Of a stretch of DNA of 58,878 nt, positions 43,335-52,266 are shown one piece after another. The notes under the pieces were generated by a model, which saw only the letters and a list, made by a program, of their open reading frames with translations, searched no databases and had not been told where the DNA came from. Within the stretch, counting starts at the first letter, position 1; each line of letters begins with the position of its first letter. Position numbers and translations under genes: made by a program. The stretch lies in contig NZ_NIRR01000027.1 in NCBI RefSeq assembly GCF_002204745.1, forward strand, positions 1 through 58,878. Direction: 5' to 3'. Source of the DNA: Hymenobacter amundsenii. GTDB lineage: Bacteria > Bacteroidota > Bacteroidia > Cytophagales > Hymenobacteraceae.

Positions 43335-43802
43335 ATGAAAAAGTTCCTCTTCATCCTCGCTGCTTTCTCGTTCTCCGCCGCTGCCGCTTCGGCCCAAACG
43401 GCCCCTGCCAAAGTCGCCCACGGCCAGCATCACAAAGGTGAGCACAAAGGCGACCACGCCAACCTTACTCCCGAGCAGCGCGCCGACCGCTCGGCCCAAC
43501 ACATGAGCCGGAAGCTCAGCCTTTCCGCCGCCCAGACCCAGCAGGTTCGCCAGCTCCACCTGAGCCGGGCCCAGGCTATGCAGGCCCACAAAAATCAGGC
43601 CGGCACCGCTGTTGCCAAAGCCGATAAGAAGCAGCATCATGTGGCCATGAAGGCCGAAAAAGAGCGTTACAACGCGCAACTGAAGCAGATTCTGAGCAAC
43701 GACCAGTACGCTAAGTACACCCAACTGCAGGCCGAAAAAATGGCCAAGCGCAAAACCCACCAGGGCCAGGGTCGTCAGGAGGGAAAACAGGGCAAGAGTT
43801 AA
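43335..43802 (+). CDS. Secreted Spy/CpxP-like (DUF4890-like) protein
   Basis: 155 residues with signal peptide MKKFLFILAAFSFSAAAASAQ. After a His/Lys-rich stretch (AHGQHHKGEHKGDHA) it has LTPEQRADRSAQHMSRKLSLSAAQTQQVRQLHL, a helical LTxxQ repeat pair like those of Spy and CpxP, and a charged C-terminal helix KAEKERYNAQLKQILSNDQYAKYTQLQAEKM. Such small periplasmic proteins are chaperones or stress sensors in other bacteria. The His-rich segment might bind metal (inference). A strong terminator follows. Confidence 0.8.
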   Translation: MKKFLFILAAFSFSAAAASAQTAPAKVAHGQHHKGEHKGDHANLTPEQRADRSAQHMSRKLSLSAAQTQQVRQLHLSRAQAMQAHKNQAGTAVAKADKKQHHVAMKAEKERYNAQLKQILSNDQYAKYTQLQAEKMAKRKTHQGQGRQEGKQGKS

Positions 43803-43826
43803 GGCCTTCCCCTTCCGCTAAAAACT

Positions 43827-43863
43827 AAAAGAGTCCCGGCACCATGGCCGGGACTCTTTTTTT
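43827..43863 (+). terminator. Rho-independent terminator of the Spy-like gene
   Basis: AAAAGAGTCCCGGC (43827-43840) pairs with GCCGGGACTCTTTT (43847-43860) followed by more T. This is the clearest classical terminator in the window. Confidence 0.95.
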
Positions 43864-43901
43864 ATGCCCGCTGGGGCCCAGTTACCACAAATACCCGCTC
43901 G

Positions 43902-44642
43902 TTAGGCTGGGTCTGGCTTGGGGTTCAGGGACGGCGACTCGCTGAACCAGCGGAGGCGGTAGCACATGATGGCCGTTTCGCCGAGCTGCGCCAGCAGCCG
44001 GTAGTTGGCCACCGCCCCTACGGCCGCGCCCACCACGGGCAGCAGCTGGGCCATTTTAGCCAGGTCGATATAGTCACGGTACTCCTGCTGGAATGTGCGC
44101 CAGTCGAAGGCATCGGCCGTAGTAGGGGCTTCGGCAACGGGCCAGGCAGCCAGCTGGCGGTAGGTTTCGCGGCGGGTATGCTGGCTGCTGAAGGCCAGCT
44201 GGAAGATGTACAGCAGGTAAAGCCGCTCCGAAAAGGTGCGCACATCGTGGCCGTAGAGGGCGGCAATATCGAAGAGTAGCTTAAGCTTGATGCCCAGCAG
44301 CAGCGGAAAATCGGCCAGGCTCAGCAAGAAGCCCCCGGCCCCCGTGGCGCCGCCCTCCACGGCCGCCGTGTTGCGGTAGGCCCGAATGCGCGCCCGAACC
44401 CGCGCCTCGCGCTCAGCCAAGGTGCCCTCCTGCACCGGCTGGCGGGTGGTATGCGTGGAGCCGAACAACACGCCCTGCACCATTTTCTGGATGGCCACCG
44501 TGAGGGCGCGGTGCAGCTTTTCGGGCAGCAAAGCGTTCAGGCGGGCCTGCACGAGCCGCGTGAAGCGGTTGAGCAGGCTCGGCTTGCGCTGCATCCGTTG
44601 CTGCCAGGTACGGAGGTCGGTTAGGGCTTGCTGGTCAGTCAT
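43902..44642 (-). CDS. EcsC family protein
   Basis: 246 residues. The family landmarks TAAVEGGATGAGGFLLSLADFPLLLGIKLKLLFDIAALYGHD and YIDLAKMAQLLPVVGAAVGAVANYRLLAQLGETAIMCYRLRW match EcsC (PF12787). The family is linked to membranes and to ABC-transporter function in Bacillus. Two hydrophobic segments are present. Activity in Bacteroidetes is unknown. It is convergent with the Spy-like gene. Confidence 0.88.
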   Translation of the reverse strand: MTDQQALTDLRTWQQRMQRKPSLLNRFTRLVQARLNALLPEKLHRALTVAIQKMVQGVLFGSTHTTRQPVQEGTLAEREARVRARIRAYRNTAAVEGGATGAGGFLLSLADFPLLLGIKLKLLFDIAALYGHDVRTFSERLYLLYIFQLAFSSQHTRRETYRQLAAWPVAEAPTTADAFDWRTFQQEYRDYIDLAKMAQLLPVVGAAVGAVANYRLLAQLGETAIMCYRLRWFSESPSLNPKPDPA

Positions 44643-44683
44643 AACTAAACATACGGCCCAATGAGGTGTTGCGCTGCCCTGAC

Positions 44684-45157
44684 TTACGGCTTGGCCTTAA
44701 TGTAGAGGACTTCCCGTACCATAAACACGGTATCGGGGCCGGGGTGGTGGGCGTTGAAATCCACGGCCATTTGGTACACCCATTCGTGTGCCTTCACTTC
44801 GCCGGAACGGAGGGCTCCAACCTGCGGGGTAAACCGCACAACACCCGTATCGCCCATCAACACTGCCGTATCGAACCGGGCTTGTTGCAGGTTCGGGTTG
44901 TAGGTAATGAGGAATTGCGGGCGCTTGGTTTTGGCGGCCATAATGCCGGCCTGCCGCGCTTGGTTAAGGTACACACGGGTGACGAACTCCTGCCCCGCAG
45001 TGATGGTGTCGCGCCCCCGGGAGCTTACCGCGTTGCTCAGCTTCGCGGCTTTCGATTCTGCAGGCAACGCCACTCCTCCGGTAGAATTCTGCTCCGCATC
45101 CGTCGAACAGCCGGCCAGGGCCAGCGCGCTCAGAAGCACGATAACGATATATTTCAT
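44684..45157 (-). CDS. Hypothetical lipoprotein
   Basis: 157 residues with lipobox LALAGC (Cys17) after MKYIVIVLLSALA. The mature chain is small and polar with LSNAVSSRGRDTITAGQEFVTRVYLNQARQAGI, a segment QFLITYNPNLQQARFDTAVLMGDTGVVRFTPQVGALRSGEVKAHEWVYQM with beta-strand character, and VREVLYIKAKP. I do not recognise a domain. The Cys after a hydrophobic stretch supports anchoring in the outer or inner membrane. Confidence 0.75.
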   Translation of the reverse strand: MKYIVIVLLSALALAGCSTDAEQNSTGGVALPAESKAAKLSNAVSSRGRDTITAGQEFVTRVYLNQARQAGIMAAKTKRPQFLITYNPNLQQARFDTAVLMGDTGVVRFTPQVGALRSGEVKAHEWVYQMAVDFNAHHPGPDTVFMVREVLYIKAKP

Positions 45158-45171
45158 GACTTTCGGGTTAC

Positions 45172-46197
45172 TTATTTTAAGCTGTAAATCCGTTCTATTA
45201 TCTCCACCACTTTCAGCCCCTCCAGCGCATTGGTGGTGGCGAAACCACGCTTTTGAATGGTGGCCACTACGTTATCGATGACGTGGACGTGGTTGGCGGC
45301 CGAGCCTTGGTAGGCCCCGTACTGGTTGGCGGGGTTGGTGGGTGGCAGCGTGGGCAGCGTGTAGTCCTGGAGGTGGCAATAGTCTACCTTATCCATGTAC
45401 TGGCCGCCGAGGCGGATGCTGCCTCGCTCGGCCACTACTGTGAGGGAGCTTTCCAGGTTCCGGTCCCAGACGGCGGTGCTGTACTGGAGCGTGCCACTGC
45501 CACCGCGCAGCAAATCGAAGGTGACCAGGCCGCTGTCCTCGAACTCGGTGAGGTGGGCGTGGGTGAAGTCGCGGAAGCGGGCCGAGATGTTGGTGATGTC
45601 GCCGAACACCCAGTAGAGCAAATCCACGAAGTGGCTGAACTGGGTGAAGAGCGTGCCTCCGTCGTTGGCGCGGGTACCGTGCCAGCTGCCGGGCGTGTAG
45701 TACCGCTCGTCGCGGTTCCAGAAGCAGTTAAGCTGCACCAAAAACACTTGGCCCAGGCGGCCTTCGTCCACCACCTGCTTGAGCCAGGCGGCGGGCGGCG
45801 AGTAGCGGTTCTGCATCACTCCGAACACGAAGCGGCCGGTTTGCAGCGCCGTGTGCACAATGTCCTCGGCGTCGGATTTGCGCAGGGCCAGTGGCTTTTC
45901 GACTACCACATGCAGGCCTGCCCGTAGGCCCCGAATGGCCTGCTGGGCGTGCTGGCCGTTGGGCGTAGCCACCGTCAGCACGTCGGCGGCGGGGCCGTGG
46001 GCGAGGTAGTCGTCGAGGGAACTGAAGAACGGTACGCCGGGAAATTCGGCACCCAGCCCGGCAGCCAGCTCCGGCTGGCTATCGATGAGGGCCACCAACT
46101 CCGCGCCGGGGTGGCGGGCTACTAATGCCGCGTGACGGCGGCCGATATGGCCCACGCCGCAGATAACGAAACGAACTGCCGCAAGCGAATCAGCCAC
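45172..46197 (-). CDS. Gfo/Idh/MocA-family oxidoreductase
   Basis: 341 residues from GTG 46197; longer reading to 46332 adds an implausible basic leader. The N-terminal NAD(P)-binding fold has VRFVICGVGHIGRRHAALVARH, then EKPLALRKSDAEDIV (the EKP motif characteristic of the family). The C-terminal dehydrogenase half has GGTLFTQFSHFVDLLYWVFGDI and a DNVVATIQ segment. Such enzymes oxidise or epimerise sugars or their derivatives. The Tyr and His residues used in catalysis are not certain. It is 14 nt upstream of the lipoprotein, same strand, and might be co-transcribed. Confidence 0.88.
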   Translation of the reverse strand: MADSLAAVRFVICGVGHIGRRHAALVARHPGAELVALIDSQPELAAGLGAEFPGVPFFSSLDDYLAHGPAADVLTVATPNGQHAQQAIRGLRAGLHVVVEKPLALRKSDAEDIVHTALQTGRFVFGVMQNRYSPPAAWLKQVVDEGRLGQVFLVQLNCFWNRDERYYTPGSWHGTRANDGGTLFTQFSHFVDLLYWVFGDITNISARFRDFTHAHLTEFEDSGLVTFDLLRGGSGTLQYSTAVWDRNLESSLTVVAERGSIRLGGQYMDKVDYCHLQDYTLPTLPPTNPANQYGAYQGSAANHVHVIDNVVATIQKRGFATTNALEGLKVVEIIERIYSLK

Positions 46198-46345
46198 TGA
46201 AACCAGAATAAATAAAGCAGAAAAAGAAAAGCCCCGCAAGCTGCGAAAAAACGGGCGTTTCCTCAGCTTCTCCGGTTTTCTCACCCGCCCAATGCCCTGA
46301 AAACGTTTTGGCGGGCCAACTTTGTACCCCATCCCCTACCACACC

Positions 46346-47068
46346 ATGCCTCAAACTCAGATTGCCGGCCTGCAAATTGACCTCGTCCGTAAGCGCATGC
46401 GCAGCCTGCGCCTGACGGTGTACGCCGGGGGCCGTATCCGCGTATCGGTACCGCTACAAACACCCACAGCGGCCATCGAAGAGTTCGTGCAGGCCCGCCG
46501 GGGCTGGATTGAAAAGCATCAGCAGCGCTTCGCTGCCCGTGAACCGGCCCCGCAACCGCGCTATGAATCGGGTGAAACGGTGCCGTACCTGGGCCAGGCG
46601 TACGAATTACTGGTGAGCCCGACAATGGGGCGGGCCAGCGTGGTTTTGCTGCCTGAAAACGGCCAGCTGCACCTACGCGTACCCGAGGGCAGCACCGCCG
46701 CCCAGCGGGAAGCCGTGCTCACGGCCTGGTACCGGCAGCAGCTCAAGCAGATGTTGCCCACACTTTTTACCCGCTGGGAGCTGGTAGTAGGCCGTACGGC
46801 GGTGGCCTGGGGCGTGAAGCAGATGCGCACCCGCTGGGGCACCTGCAACATCGGGGCCCGCCGCGTCTGGCTGAACCTGGAGCTCGTCAAGCGCCCCTTG
46901 CCCTGCCTCGAATACGTGCTGGTCCATGAGCTGACCCACCTGCACGAACGCCTCCACAATGCCCGGTTCTGGGGCCTGATGGATCAGTTCATGCCCGACT
47001 GGCGGCTCCATAAAGCGGAGCTCAACCGCGTACTACTAGCTCCCACCGCGTCGCCTGACGCAGATTAA
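46346..47068 (+). CDS. YgjP-like / DUF45 metallopeptidase-domain protein
   Basis: 240 residues from ATG 46346. The N-terminal VRKRMRSLRLTVYAGGRIRVSVPLQTPTAAIEEFVQARRGWIEKHQQRF is the family start. MRTRWGTCNIGARRVWLNLELVKRPLPCLEYVLVHELTHLHERLHNARFWGLMDQFMPDWR holds the HELTH zinc motif with a third His downstream. The family (PF01863) has been called SprT-like or UTP pyrophosphatase. The motif residues are intact. It is divergent from the Gfo/Idh gene. Confidence 0.9.
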   Translation: MPQTQIAGLQIDLVRKRMRSLRLTVYAGGRIRVSVPLQTPTAAIEEFVQARRGWIEKHQQRFAAREPAPQPRYESGETVPYLGQAYELLVSPTMGRASVVLLPENGQLHLRVPEGSTAAQREAVLTAWYRQQLKQMLPTLFTRWELVVGRTAVAWGVKQMRTRWGTCNIGARRVWLNLELVKRPLPCLEYVLVHELTHLHERLHNARFWGLMDQFMPDWRLHKAELNRVLLAPTASPDAD

Positions 47069-47072
47069 TAGG

Positions 47073-47106
47073 GTGAGAAGTGAGAAGTGAGAAGTGAGAA
47101 GTGAGA
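47073..47106. repeat. Heptanucleotide tandem repeat (GTGAGAA)4
   Basis: Four exact copies plus a partial one directly after the metallopeptidase stop. The unit is the same as in the etfB-etfA gap (2606-2612). Confidence 0.95.
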
Positions 47107-47132
47107 GACGGTACGCGAAACGGTTCTTAACA

Positions 47133-47275
47133 GAACGTCATGCTGAGCAATGGCGGAGCCACAGCCGAAGAATCTCGCGTGCTGACGTTGGATAACACAT
47201 CAGCGAAGCGGTAGAGATTCTTCGATTGCGGCTCCGCACCCTGGCTCAATCCGCCACATGCTCAGCATGACGTTC
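47133..47275. repeat. Long palindrome of the GTCATGCTGAGC class
   Basis: Left 47133-47174 and right 47214-47275. The ends (GAACGTCATGCTGAGC / GCTCAGCATGACGTTC) match perfectly; GAAGAATCTC pairs with GAGATTCTTC inside. It shares the ends with other copies and GAAGAATCTCGCGTGCT with the palindrome at 8535. Confidence 0.9.
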
Positions 47276-47300
47276 CTTCTCCAACCTGCACTTGCAAAAG

Positions 47301-48110
47301 TTACAGCAACCGCTTCAGCTCGTTGAAATTGGTATTGCTGACCGTTTTGCCGGTGCAGCCTAACTGCTGGGCACTACGCTGGATGTTCTGGACGCGGGAG
47401 CCAGGGTTGGGGTGGGTGCTCATGAACTCGGGCGCACCGGCCCCACCTTCTTTTTCGGCCTTAATGAAGAAGCCGGCAGCTCCGTCGCATGCGTAATACC
47501 GGGTGCCGTTGAGGTAAATAGTGGAGTACTTGTCGGCCTCGGTTTCGTAGGCGCGGCTGAACTTGAGCTGACCCAGGCCGGCGGCAATCTGCACGAGTTG
47601 GCCGTTGGCGCGGTTACCTAGCAGCAGCCCCAGCAGCATACTGGTACCATATTGCTTCTGCATGGTTTGGGTGCTGTGGCGGCGGTCGGCGTGGGCAATT
47701 TCGTGGCCCAGCACCCCGGCCAGCTCGTTCTCGTTGTCGAGATACTTGATCAGGCCCGAAAACACGTAAATATGGCCCCCGGGCGTGGCAAAGGCATTCT
47801 GCGTCTTGTCGTCCTTGATAATCTGCACATCCCAAGGGAACTGGGTGCGGTACTTGAGCTGGCCGTTATCGAGTACGCGCTTCACCACGCCATCGAGCAG
47901 TTGGTAGGCGCGGGCATTACCGGAACGGCTCAGCAGCTGGCCCTTGGCCCGGTAAAGCGAATCGGTCTGCCGGGCCACCTGGGCGCCCAGTTCGATATCC
48001 TGTTGGACGGAAAAAATATTAAAGCCCTGGGCCGGCTTGGTTACAGCGGCACTGGTAAGGGCCACTACCCCAGCCAGGGGCAGTACGAGGGTCAGCAAAG
48101 AACGGCGCAT
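47301..48110 (-). CDS. M48 family zinc metalloprotease
   Basis: 269 residues with an N-terminal signal or anchor (MRRSLLTLVLPLAGVVALTSAA). Zinc motif: LAGVLGHEIAHADRRHSTQTM with HExxH, and the third ligand Glu in RAYETEADKYS. AFATPGGHIYVFSGLIKYLDNENE is the classic M48 (BepA/LoiP type) segment. It is expected to work in the periplasm on misfolded outer-membrane proteins. The C-terminal STHPNPGSRVQNI is typical. It is convergent with the metallopeptidase-domain gene at 46346. Confidence 0.92.
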   Translation of the reverse strand: MRRSLLTLVLPLAGVVALTSAAVTKPAQGFNIFSVQQDIELGAQVARQTDSLYRAKGQLLSRSGNARAYQLLDGVVKRVLDNGQLKYRTQFPWDVQIIKDDKTQNAFATPGGHIYVFSGLIKYLDNENELAGVLGHEIAHADRRHSTQTMQKQYGTSMLLGLLLGNRANGQLVQIAAGLGQLKFSRAYETEADKYSTIYLNGTRYYACDGAAGFFIKAEKEGGAGAPEFMSTHPNPGSRVQNIQRSAQQLGCTGKTVSNTNFNELKRLL

Positions 48111-48176
48111 AGTCTTGAGCAGAGAAGGGAGTCGGAAATCAGAGTTATCGGGGCGAAAAGAAAAAACCGGGCCAAC

Positions 48177-49337
48177 CTACGCCAGTCCTGCCCGCACCAC
48201 GGCCGCTGCGTACGCTACCTGCTCGGGGGTCAGGGTCGGATGGATGGGCAGCGAGAGCACCGTGCGCCCCAGTTGCTCGGCCACTGGAAACTGGCCCGCC
48301 TGGTAGCCCAAATATGCGTAGGCAGGTTGCAGGTGGTTGGGTAGGGGGTAGTACACGGCGCTCGGCACGCCGTGGGCAGCCAAAAAAGCCTGGAGCGCGT
48401 CGCGGCGACCCGGCTCAGTTAGCGTAATGGTGTACTGGTGAAACACATGGGTACTGCGCGGGTCGCGGGCCGGGATGCGCAGGCCGGGCAGGCCACCGAG
48501 CAACTCGTCGTAGTGGGCAGCCACGCGCTGGCGGGCGACCGTCCAGGCGGGCAGGTGGGGCAGCTTCACGCGCAACAGGGCCGCTTGCAGGGTATCGAGG
48601 CGGGAATTGAGGCCGATGTGCTGATGGTGGTACTTGCGGGTCTGGCCGTGGTTGGCGAGCTGGCGCAGGTAAGCGGCCCGGTTTTCGTCGCGGGTAAACA
48701 ATGCCCCCCCGTCGCCGAAGCCGCCCAGGTTTTTGCTCGGGAAGAACGACGTGGTGCCCACCTCCCCCACCGTCCCAGCCACCCAGGTGGGGCCGGTTTC
48801 GGGCTGAAACGTGGCCCCGATGGCCTGGGCATTGTCTTCAATCAGAGCCACGCCATGCTGGTCGGCCAGTTGGCGCAACGCCTGCAAATCGGCGCACTGC
48901 CCAAATAAATGCACGGCCACTATGGCCCCGGTCTGGGGCGTTAAAGCGGCGGCCACGGCCTGCGGGTCGAGATTGAACGTACCGGCCAGCACGTCGGCGG
49001 GCACGGGGCGCAGGCCCAACACGGCGGCAGCTTCCAGCGTGGCCACGTAGGTAAAGGCCGGCACAATCACCTCGGCCCCGGCCGGCAGCCGCAGGCTCAT
49101 CAGGGCCAACTGCAGGGCATCGGTGCCGTTGGCGCAGGGCACCACGTGGCAGTCGCCCAGGTACTGGCTCAGCTCCCGGGAAAAGGCCTCCACGGCCGGC
49201 CCCTGAATAAAGGCGGCCTGATGCAGGCAAGTGGCGGCGGCCGTTTCCAGAGCCGCCCGAATGGGTGCATGTTGGGCCGGTAAATCGAGCAGGTGGATGG
49301 GTGCGGGCGGCGCGGCAGGCAAGCGAAGAGACGACAC
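48177..49337 (-). CDS. DegT/DnrJ/EryC1/StrS-family aminotransferase
   Basis: 386 residues from GTG 49337; TTG 49370 is an alternative. The homologous N-terminus PIHLLDLPAQHAPIRAALETA is included in both. PLP-related motifs follow: CANGTDALQLALMSLRLPAGAEVIVPAFTYVATLEAA, ALIEDNAQAIGAT, SFFPSKNLGGFGDGGA with the PLP lysine, NSRLDTLQAALLRVKLP and a C-terminal YYPLPNHLQPAY. It would aminate a keto-sugar nucleotide in a surface-glycan pathway. It is separate from the pse locus by 10 kb, so the sugar is unknown. Confidence 0.9.
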   Translation of the reverse strand: MSSLRLPAAPPAPIHLLDLPAQHAPIRAALETAAATCLHQAAFIQGPAVEAFSRELSQYLGDCHVVPCANGTDALQLALMSLRLPAGAEVIVPAFTYVATLEAAAVLGLRPVPADVLAGTFNLDPQAVAAALTPQTGAIVAVHLFGQCADLQALRQLADQHGVALIEDNAQAIGATFQPETGPTWVAGTVGEVGTTSFFPSKNLGGFGDGGALFTRDENRAAYLRQLANHGQTRKYHHQHIGLNSRLDTLQAALLRVKLPHLPAWTVARQRVAAHYDELLGGLPGLRIPARDPRSTHVFHQYTITLTEPGRRDALQAFLAAHGVPSAVYYPLPNHLQPAYAYLGYQAGQFPVAEQLGRTVLSLPIHPTLTPEQVAYAAAVVRAGLA

Positions 49338-49516
49338 GGCAGGGGTAATAAAACGGAGCGGACATGGCAAAGGTAACCGGCCCGGGGCCGAGGCTAGTCT
49401 GCTGGTGCTAGCGCCGCCGCGTAACCAGCGGCGCGCTGCTTGCGTTAACCCCAGAAGGCTTCGGCCTTGGCTCTCTCCCAGCCATTTTCCCTTTCCTAAT
49501 TTAAAATCTACTTACC

Positions 49517-50410
49517 ATGTTACGTAAAACACTCACCATAAATGCCCTGTCGGCCGCCCTTCTGCTTAGCGGGGCTGCTTTCACTACCAGCTGCACCAAC
49601 GCGCAGCAAAACGAAATGTCGTCGGAAAGCGACCAGGCTTACAACGATTTCCAGACGTTCGTATCGGACACCGAAGCGCGTGCCGATGCCGTAGCCAGCG
49701 AAACTGAAGAGGACTACAACCGCGAAACGGCTCAGCTCAAATCCGACTTCGACGCCAAAGTAGCCTCGGTAGATAAGTACGCCGACAAGTACGACGACAG
49801 CCGTCGCCAGGAAATCGAGCAACTCCGCAACCGCTACACCACCGCTTACGATAAGCGCGAAATGGCGTGGACCAACCGCTCCGGCAGTACGTCGGCCGGT
49901 TCGATGACGATGGGTAAGTATTATAAGCCCACTTCGCCTGCCAGCCGCGTAACGGCCGCCAACGCCCGCCAGACCTACGAGTCGTTTATTAATGAGGTCA
50001 AGCAAAACCAGGATAAGTACGATATCAACGACTGGAACAATATCAATGCTGAGTGGCGTGCTCTGGACGAGGCATATGACAAAATCAAAGGTGATATTCC
50101 CGTTAACGACTTAGCTGAGATCCAGAAGGAGAAGCTGAAGTATGCCGCCTTCAAATCCTATGACAAAACTGGTATTCGCGGCGGGCAGGCAGTTGATGCC
50201 GTAACTGGCAAAGCCGAAGACGTGGCCGATGACACCCAGGATGAGCGTTCGGCCGTAGGTAACGCGGTCAGCAATACCGCTTCCGACGTGAAAGAAGTCG
50301 GTAAAGATGTGGGCCAGGGTGCCGCTAAAGTTGGCAAGAAAGTAGGCGGAGCCGTAAAAGGGGCCTACAAGGAAGTGAAGTCGGAAGTAAAGAACACCGA
50401 CAACGACTAA
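49517..50410 (+). CDS. Hypothetical secreted coiled-coil protein
   Basis: 297 residues with a lipoprotein-like signal (MLRKTLTINALSAALLLSGAAFTTSC, Cys26). Long charged helices (DAVASETEEDYNRETAQLKSDFDAKVASVDKYADKY, EIEQLRNRYTTAYDKRE) suggest coiled coil, and the C-terminal stretch (DVKEVGKDVGQGAAKVGKKVGGAVKGAYKE) resembles amphipathic, desiccation-type repeats. I do not recognise the family with confidence. A GC-rich terminator follows. Confidence 0.75.
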   Translation: MLRKTLTINALSAALLLSGAAFTTSCTNAQQNEMSSESDQAYNDFQTFVSDTEARADAVASETEEDYNRETAQLKSDFDAKVASVDKYADKYDDSRRQEIEQLRNRYTTAYDKREMAWTNRSGSTSAGSMTMGKYYKPTSPASRVTAANARQTYESFINEVKQNQDKYDINDWNNINAEWRALDEAYDKIKGDIPVNDLAEIQKEKLKYAAFKSYDKTGIRGGQAVDAVTGKAEDVADDTQDERSAVGNAVSNTASDVKEVGKDVGQGAAKVGKKVGGAVKGAYKEVKSEVKNTDND

Positions 50411-50432
50411 CTTTTAGTTTTTCAGTCTAAGT

Positions 50433-50475
50433 GCGAAAGCGCCGGTTCTTCTTCGGAAGGGCCGGCGCTTTTGCG
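50433..50475. terminator. Bidirectional terminator after the coiled-coil protein gene
   Basis: AAAGCGCCGG (50436-50445) pairs with CCGGCGCTTTT (50462-50472). It serves convergent genes on both sides. Confidence 0.85.
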
Positions 50476-50482
50476 TGGTCTC

Positions 50483-51373
50483 TCAGCGCAGCTCACTCAG
50501 TAGCCAGTACAGCTTCAGGGCATCGAATTGGCGCAGACTAGGGTGGCCCGAGAGTAGGTTGCGGCGTACCTGTTCGCGGCGTAGTCCAAAGGCCGTGCGC
50601 ACCGCCTCGCTCAAGCCCCACCGCTGGAGGCGCAGCCCCGCCTGGAGCAGGCGAGTATCGGCCCCGAGGCCCTCGGCGCGGTAGAGCTGCACGAGGTTAC
50701 GCACGGCGTCGTGGGTTTTCTGCAAGAAGATGGGAGCCTCCTCCAGTCCGTCGTGCAGTACCGGGTTGTCGAGGTGGAGCACTTGCACCTCAGCCTGGCG
50801 CAGCAACCAGCCGAATTTAGTGTCCTCGTGCCCGTAGCGGGTCAGGCTTTCATCGAGGCCCAGGTCGCGGAATATGCTGGTCCGGATGAGCAGGTTGTTG
50901 AGCGTGAGCTGGCCGTGGGGGCAGCGCTGGCGCACGGCAGCCGGGCGGGCCTCGCGGTGGCAGCCGTAGAGCCAGCGCAGCCGCAGGGCTACTTCGGACG
51001 GCGGCAGCGTTTCGTAGCTGGTACCGCCCGCCAGCACCGAAGCCCGGTAGCACGCGGCCCGGTAGCGCGCCAAGAATTGTTGGTCGGGCAGGCGGCTATC
51101 GTTGTCGAGCAGCAGGAGCCAAGCGTAACGGGCACCGGCGGCCAGCTGGTTACGGATGGCCGACCGACCCACGTTACAGTCCAGCTCGCGGTAAACCACC
51201 CCAGGCAGCTGGGCCAGTTCGCGGTTGAGCACCCGAAAAGCCTCATCCGAGCCATCATCGAGACATTGAATCTCTACCGGGCCGCGCCAGTCGGTGGCCT
51301 GCGCCCGCAACGCGTACACCAGCGGGCGCACGTCGTAGTTGAACACCGGAATCAGCACGGAAAGCCCTGACAT
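50483..51373 (-). CDS. Family-2 glycosyltransferase
   Basis: 296 residues. The GT-A signature is SGLSVLIPVFNYDVRPLVYAL, EIQCLDDGSDEAFRVLN, ELDCNVGRSAIRNQLAAGARYAWLLLLDNDSRLPDQQFL, in which DND is the metal motif, and GLDESLTRYGHEDTKFGWLLRQ, where the ED in YGHEDT is the usual acceptor-side acid. No transmembrane segment. It probably adds a sugar to a surface glycan. Confidence 0.92.
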   Translation of the reverse strand: MSGLSVLIPVFNYDVRPLVYALRAQATDWRGPVEIQCLDDGSDEAFRVLNRELAQLPGVVYRELDCNVGRSAIRNQLAAGARYAWLLLLDNDSRLPDQQFLARYRAACYRASVLAGGTSYETLPPSEVALRLRWLYGCHREARPAAVRQRCPHGQLTLNNLLIRTSIFRDLGLDESLTRYGHEDTKFGWLLRQAEVQVLHLDNPVLHDGLEEAPIFLQKTHDAVRNLVQLYRAEGLGADTRLLQAGLRLQRWGLSEAVRTAFGLRREQVRRNLLSGHPSLRQFDALKLYWLLSELR

Positions 51374-51505
51374 AGATTGCGAAAGCAGCTAACGGGTGGG
51401 AGGCGGAAACGGCGCGGCGGCGGAGGTTGGCACGACACGGCACTACCTACGAGGAGCCCGGCTTGCGCAGATTGGTTGCCAGGAGTCGCACATTTTCTTC
51501 CGGAC

Positions 51506-52195
51506 TTAGCTTAACTCAAACGGGCTCACGGCCGAGTCGATCAGGTGGCCCTGCTCGCACTTGAGTACCCGGCGCGGGTACTGCTGAATGATTTGGTAGT
51601 TGTGGGTGGCCATGAGCACGGCCGTACCGGCGTTATTGATTTCTACGAACAGCTGCATAATACTGTCGGCTACGTCGGGGTCGAGGTTGCCGGTGGGCTC
51701 GTCGGCTAGTAGCAGCAAGGGCTCGTTAAGCAAAGCGCGGGCAATAACCACGCGCTGCTGCTCGCCGCCCGAAAGCTGGTGGGGCATTTTGCCGGCCACG
51801 CTGGCCAGCCCCACGCGCATGAGCACCTCCGAAATTCGCTGCTGCTTGCGGGCCTTACCCGTCCACCCAGTGGCGTTAAGCACGAACAGCATGTTATCGG
51901 CCACCGAACGGTCAAAGAGCAGCTGAAAATCCTGGAAGATAATGCCCAGCTTACGCCGCAGGTAAGGCACCTTACTACTGCTGCCACTGCGCGGCAGCGC
52001 AAAACCCACCACCGAACCCGTGCCAGCCGGCAGGGGTAAATCGGCGTACAGGGTTTTAAGCAGCGAGCTTTTGCCCGAACCCGTGCGGCCCACCAGGTAA
52101 GCAAATTCGCCCTTTTCGAGCGCAAACGTCACCTTTTGCAGCACCGTGTTCACGTCCTGCATAATGTAGGCGTCGTGCAGCTCAATTACGGTCAT
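51506..52195 (-). CDS. ftsE: FtsE-like ABC transporter ATP-binding protein
   Basis: 229 residues. Walker A is GRTGSGKSS (about 36-44), the Q-loop lies in IIFQDFQLL, the signature is LSGGEQQR and Walker B is [12 protein letters not shown], with the H-loop MATHNYQII. Sequence identity to FtsE is suggested by length and by [11 protein letters not shown] at the start. FtsE and FtsX regulate division-site peptidoglycan hydrolases; in many Bacteroidetes ftsX is not adjacent, and none is seen here. A macrolide-type ABC protein is an alternative. Confidence 0.88.
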   Translation of the reverse strand: MTVIELHDAYIMQDVNTVLQKVTFALEKGEFAYLVGRTGSGKSSLLKTLYADLPLPAGTGSVVGFALPRSGSSSKVPYLRRKLGIIFQDFQLLFDRSVADNMLFVLNATGWTGKARKQQRISEVLMRVGLASVAGKMPHQLSGGEQQRVVIARALLNEPLLLLADEPTGNLDPDVADSIMQLFVEINNAGTAVLMATHNYQIIQQYPRRVLKCEQGHLIDSAVSPFELS

Positions 52196-52266
52196 GGGGT
52201 TACGGACTTGGGTTGTGAATGGCAGAAGAACCGGGGCCGCCAGTACCTGGCAGCACGCCTGATGCG

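Noticed and set aside
47073..47106. Possible CRISPR array
   Set aside because: Units are 7 nt in direct tandem without spacers; the same holds for 8482-8533 and 37191-37215. No cas genes occur.
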